From Sycon ciliatum (Eukaryota; Porifera; Calcarea; Leucosolenida; Sycettidae): a DNA stretch of 64,000 nt. Positions within the stretch are counted from its first letter, which is position 1; each line of letters opens with the position of its first letter. Below, piece by piece: positions 59,758-64,000 of this stretch. The position numbers and the translations under genes are program-made. Below the pieces are notes generated by a model. It was not told the DNA's origin and searched no databases. It saw only the letters and a list, made by a program, of their open reading frames with translations. The DNA lies in NCBI RefSeq assembly GCF_964019385.1, contig NC_088645.1:19953158-20017157 (forward strand), given 5' to 3'.

Positions 59758-61006
59758 CGGCTGACAATGTGCCCTCTTTAAAGGAAAACTAGCTAGCCCA
59801 ATCTAAGGTTTGGTGAAATTATTGTTTCTTTGGGGAAATTGGGTAGGCCCCAAACCGCAGCTGGCGATTATCAATCGCCTTGACTTTACACATGAGTGAC
59901 TCATGACTGCCATACTTAGCACATGACAGGTATATCGAACATGTTCCTTTCCAAGCCCTCGAGAATGCATAACCAACTGCTCATTACACCCTGTGTTCGG
60001 GGGATTAAAGCGTTATCCGTTCAGTGTCGGTAGGCTGAGGAAGATTGTTCCTGAAGTGCCTGAACTTATAGAGCGCTCTCCAGGCCAAACCATGGGCGGG
60101 ATTACAAACGTGCTGAGGCACTCCATTCCCAATGCGACAAACACATTGTGTACGCCAGATAATATTTCGTGCTAATATTTATAAATTCCTGTAAAGTTCT
60201 GCTCTTGACCCTAGTATGTTGATGCTGTTTCAGCTGTACCCAGCTTTTCGGATCGATTCCTTAATGCCACAAGGACGCATTTTAATATTATCTAGACTGC
60301 TGCCTTGACTGTTAAAGATAGCATTTACATTCTCTATTTTAATATCCTAAAGTCATGCTTTGGCTAGTCCGATACTGCACTGCAAAGATCTCTCAAGCTG
60401 TGCCTTTCACTACCCATCACTGACTTAGACCACCTACATCTGAAGTGATTATCTTTATAGAGTATACTAGCAGCACTCACGTTGTACCTATCCCACCTTT
60501 TATGGGCAGATTCGCACTGAGCGATGAATGGGCTTGGTGGCCTACTTGACTTCCGGACATCCGGACATTCCCGCTTGACTTCCAAACATCGCTTGTACAA
60601 TTTTCACTTTCAGGAATGTCTCATGACCAATTTTACATCGTAACAGCTAGCACCTGTCCTACGTGAACACCTTTCCGCTATCGCGTGATACGATTCGTAT
60701 CATGCCATCATTTGACGCCATATGACTTTTAGCGCTATTTCTCAGAGCCTGCAAGAATAGGCATCCAGGGCCGGGAGAAGGTAAAAATACTCAGCTCATG
60801 ATGTTAGTATTGTACATCTTCACAAGTAAGCCAGTGAAGAGAGGTACCTTCGTCTGCATCTGTTAGAATATTCTTAGTGAAGCTTCCGATAGAGAGGAGA
60901 AATTCACTTATTGAAGCTTGAACTTGGTGTCTCCAATCTGTTTGGACAGTTCAAGATAATTCAAACGCGAAACTGAACCACGTTTCTCTCATAAAGAAAG
61001 CTGAAG

Positions 61007-61499
61007 ATGCCTGGGTCCACTGTGTACCAGGTCACGATTTTAATGATCACTGTGTTCACGCTCGGAGGTAAGCATGGGTCAATTTCAGTCCAGTGTAATA
61101 ATGGATCACTCTTCACCGCCTAGAGTACGCCTCGTACATTTGATCATTGCACTTCGCATTGTTTCATAAACCTGCTATCTAGCGTAAAACCCACTACAGT
61201 ATGTTGCTCAAACGACGATACACGTCTCGAAATATGTTTTTGGCATTTGGAAATGCACTTCAATCATGTTGTTTATACAAGTTGGCCCATGTCGAGCCAT
61301 CCAACGGCCCAATCAGGATAATATTTCCGAGTAGTATGTGAAAATATAATTTTTTTATATATTCTTCAAGCAATTTATATTTGAAAGGAGATACGGGCAT
61401 CGCATTGTGACTGAAAAACATCCTCTGATTGAATGTTTGCAGGCTTTGCAGACGCAAATAGTAAGGCAGTGGTATCTTCATCATCATGTACGATCGAAG
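61007..61499 (+). CDS. array gene 11: leader and mini-exon only (partial)
   Basis: Exon 61007-61067 (leader with YQVTILMITVFTLGG) and 57-nt mini-exon 61443-61499, identical in protein to gene 9 (GFADANSKAV to SSSCTIE), both phase 1 with intact GT-AG sites. No TM/tail exon follows within the remaining 2.5 kb. That space holds a hairpin element and a dead minus-strand LINE. The tail exon may lie beyond the window, its intron having been expanded by insertions, or may be lost. If lost, the two exons would code only a short secreted peptide. Confidence 0.6.
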
Positions 61500-61540
61500 G
61501 TGAGCTAATAACGTACTGCAGTAACTAGTTATAGGTTAGT

Positions 61541-61660
61541 GCATGGCAGGGAGGGCCTTATGGCTTGTTAGTGCCCGACAGGTTATCCTGAGGGCCGTAG
61601 GCCCGAGGGCTACCCTTAAGGGCACAAACAAGCCATACGACCCCCCCTGCCATGCACTTA
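61541..61660. mobile_element. 120-bp hairpin element
   Basis: AGTGCATGGCAGGGAGGGCC... and its complement ...CCCCTGCCATGCACTTA pair over about 45 bp, with GGCTTGTTAGTGCCC / GGGCACAAACAAGCC inside. It lies about 20 bp after the duplication breakpoint. Confidence 0.75.
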
Positions 61661-62658
61661 CTATTTTAGAACGAGGTTACATGCATTATCTCACTTCCAT
61701 TATGCTTGTGTACCATTATATTGGATGGTTTTGCGGTTTGTGTGCAGAGAGACTTGACTTGCAGAGAGACTTGGTGTGGTATGAAAGAATATTTTCTTCT
61801 GGTAAGTTATGGTAACTCAGCACCACTTACTAAAAGTAGAATGGAAGCAAATGAAATGCTGGGCTCTTCTTGCGAGCTTCATTCTTATTCATAGCTTGTG
61901 GAGCTATTTAGGGGCTTTGAGAGCCCCTTGTCCATACGTCTGTTAGATCCAACAAGAGACTACCAACGGGAACAAGTAGGTTGATAACGACATTTATTAG
62001 AAACGCGACAAGAGACCAAGACGAACGAAACGACTACATGGTGGCTATTGAGAGCTCGACTCAAGAGAGCGATTATTCAGTGAAGAGAGTTGAGAGAGAG
62101 AGAGATTTTAAGAGAGGCAACGCAATATAAAGGGCCTGGGTAGCTTTGGCAAACATGGACGCGCAAGTAGCTACCCATGCCAAATGAATAATGCATGAAC
62201 CCAACACCTCTAATGACTTTGATCTTCGGTTTTTATAGGTTTCCGCAAGCTGTTGACAAAGGAAATTCGTACAGATGAAAGAATACGGGAGGCAAAAACC
62301 GCACACACTTCTGAAATCCGTAGCTTTTAGTAATACACCGTACATTTTATGCAGAGTTCATTATCTGGACCGTACTATAATGCATACAGGGAGTTGAACG
62401 CACCAGTTTAGAGTATATTCAGCGGGCTTTAAACTAATCCAAGGTCCTCGACGCGTCATCGAGAGTAGTAAAATAACGATTGAGCGGGCTTTGTTGTTGT
62501 GTTTATTTTAATTCGCAAACCAAACGGGCAGATCTGCCCAATGAAAAGTTGGCGAATGCAGATAGAAAGCAATAATAAATGAAATTGGGAGGGATGTAAT
62601 AAGGATAGAGGTGGAGAAAAACTAAGCCAGCTGATCATCACACAGGACGTTTGGTACT
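61661..62658. other. spacer and 3' region of the LINE remnant
   Basis: No exon seen. The right part, from about 62500, is the presumed 3' untranslated end of the minus-strand LINE, with an A/CAA-rich tail when read on that strand. Confidence 0.4.
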
Positions 62659-64000
62659 CTAGGTACTAAGGGTGTGCGGGATCATGCTGGCGCGGAACTG
62701 GCGGAGCGTGGAGATGGCACGTATATCACTGGGTAAGGTGTTCCACAGCTGGGCGCCCCGGAACGCGAGGCAACCCTTGCCGAACCTGGTGCAAACTGGC
62801 GGTTGGCACAGACCCATGGTGGAGTGCAACCTAGATGGGCCAGCTGACGAAGGAACTAGGAGGGCTTGCAGGTCAGAACTTGCGTGCCCATTCCGAGACC
62901 TTCAGACAAGAACGATTAACTTCTGCCTGAATATCTCGGATACTCTGTAGGTGTCCAATTTCAGCAGGAGAGTACGCGCGGAGGTGCGATGCGAGAGTCC
63001 GAAAACCGCCCTTGCGGCCCGATTCTGCATGACTTGTAGGCGTTCCAATTGGTTGGCAGTAAGAAGTGGGGAAAACGCATTGAATCCGTACATCAGGTCA
63101 GACATGATGATCGCTTTAAAGTGGAGAACTCGGCTCTGATGAGTCAAGCAGCGACGCAACCTCAATAGTGCTCCGATCCTCTGGGCCAGTCGAGCGGTGC
63201 AGCGATCAACATGGGGGCGTCCATGACAGATCCGAGTCCAGGAGTACTCCAAGATACCTGGCCGCAGTAACGACAGGAATCGGCGTTTCATGACAGTTTA
63301 CATTGATCGTGTGCTGGGGCTGCTGAGGCTGCCTGTTTGGGTATACATGGATCACTTGGCTCTTGGCTGCATTCAAAATGAGACCACGGGTCTGCAACCA
63401 GTCAGCAAGTGCAGAAACCGAGGCCAATATCGTAGCAGATACCGTGTCCAGGGATGTGCTGCTGCTGATCAGCGCGATGTCATGGGCAAATTGAACCGAT
63501 GAAGACTGGTTAGGTATGGTTGGAACTTCGCGGGTGTAGATACTGAAAAGGATCGGTCCTAGAACAGAACCTTGTGGCACGCCACAGGATAGTGCAGAAA
63601 TGGCACTCTGATCCCATCCAATACAGATACGCTGAGTACGGCCCGACAGATAGGCGGAAAACCACTTGAGGGCTGTCCCTGTTATGCCGATATCGAATAG
63701 GTCCTGGAGTAGCCGTTCATGACGAACCTTGTCGAATGCTTTTGATATATCTAGAAGGCATATGCCAGTACAAAAACGCTTGTCTCGTGCAATAAGAATA
63801 CCATTTAGCATAAGCACCAGGGCATCCTCCGTTGAGTGGCCTGCGCGGAATGCAAACTGAGTCGTGGGGAGGGTGTCAGATATATCCAGAAACTGGGCTA
63901 GCGTCTTTTGTACGACTTTCTCCAAGAGTTTTGAAAATATGGGAAGTATGGACACTGGACGGAAGTTAGTGGGAATAGACGGGTCCCCAGCTTTGAACAG
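62659..64000 (-). pseudogene. LINE reverse-transcriptase remnant (Jockey/CR1-like), 5' end outside the window
   Basis: Read from 64000 downward, the frame shows the ordered motifs of non-LTR retrotransposon reverse transcriptase: NFRPVSILPIFSKLLEK, then LDISKAFDKVRH (motif A with its catalytic Asp), GVPQGSVLGPILF (motif B), QFAHDIALIS (motif C), LNAAKSQVIHV and ARYLGVLLDSDLSW. Motif C normally reads (Y/F)ADD; here the first Asp is His. A one-base shift in a C run near 63222 moves the following C-terminal part (HVDRCTARLAQRIGALLRL, then MQNRAARAVFGL) into the next frame. A TGA near 62904 follows KLIVLV, and the end (GAQLWNTLPSDIRA) continues to a stop at 62659. These three lesions mark it as inactive. 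It lies antisense to the array. Confidence 0.85.

Larger units (their letters stand above)
55900..61521. repeat. segmental duplication, right copy
   Basis: Counterpart of about 46250-51035. It carries the gene 10 tail exon, the spacer and the gene 11 leader and mini-exon. It differs by an insertion at about 57368-58277 and small indels. The match stops abruptly at 61521, just before a hairpin element. Confidence 0.85.

Overview
The window is nuclear DNA from an animal, most likely an invertebrate. Coding exons are separated by GT-AG introns, and the rest is full of CA/GT and GA microsatellites, fold-back (MITE-like) elements, an LTR pair and a broken LINE reverse transcriptase. I cannot name the species from sequence alone. 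No tRNA, rRNA, CRISPR array or prokaryotic operon was seen.

The dominant content is a same-strand (+) tandem array of about eleven related genes or gene parts (called array genes 1-11 here), from about 6.2 kb to at least 61.5 kb. Where a full model can be built, each gene has (i) a short leader exon coding a signal peptide, (ii) one or two mini-exons of 45-72 nt, and (iii) one large exon holding a transmembrane (TM) helix and the whole cytoplasmic tail. Every intron in these models is phase 1, and all seven complete models give lengths divisible by three. The predicted mature proteins have only about 15-45 extracellular residues. These usually carry a single Cys 7-8 residues before the Trp that opens the TM helix. 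The helix has an S-x-x-x-N motif in all ten copies. The long tail carries many YxxL/I/V motifs, often paired at or near ITAM spacing. This is the layout of vertebrate signalling adaptors such as CD3-zeta, FcR-gamma and DAP12, but with much longer tails (about 75 to 540 residues). I see no sequence identity to those proteins beyond layout and motifs, so the immune or adhesion-adaptor role is inference.

Layout: 0.4-0.9 kb, a small minus-strand gene with a possible actinoporin/lectin-like fold; 6.2-7.0 kb, gene 1 (TM/tail exon only found); 9.2-10.6, gene 2 (short tail); 12.0-14.4, gene 3; 16.9-27.3, gene 4 (three ITAM-like units; its long last intron holds an LTR pair, a 0.87-kb fold-back and a decayed coding fragment); 27.9-28.7, a 17-bp satellite; 30.3-32.9, gene 5 (six 60-residue repeats); 35.6-38.1, gene 6 (damaged); 40.3-42.4, gene 7; 44.9-47.3, gene 8; 50.5-53.3, gene 9; 55.7-56.9, gene 10 (TM/tail exon without its own leader); 61.0-61.5, gene 11 (leader and mini-exon without a TM exon); 62.7-64.0, a dead LINE on the minus strand.

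A segmental duplication of about 5 kb (about 46.2-51.0 kb copied to about 55.9-61.5 kb) explains the orphan parts at the right end. It joined the tail exon of one gene, the intergenic spacer and the first two exons of the next gene. Because all introns share one phase, any leader could in principle be spliced to any tail exon without a frameshift. The array looks like a young, fast-changing family with internal repeat expansion, tyrosine loss, frameshifted C-termini and mosaic copies.
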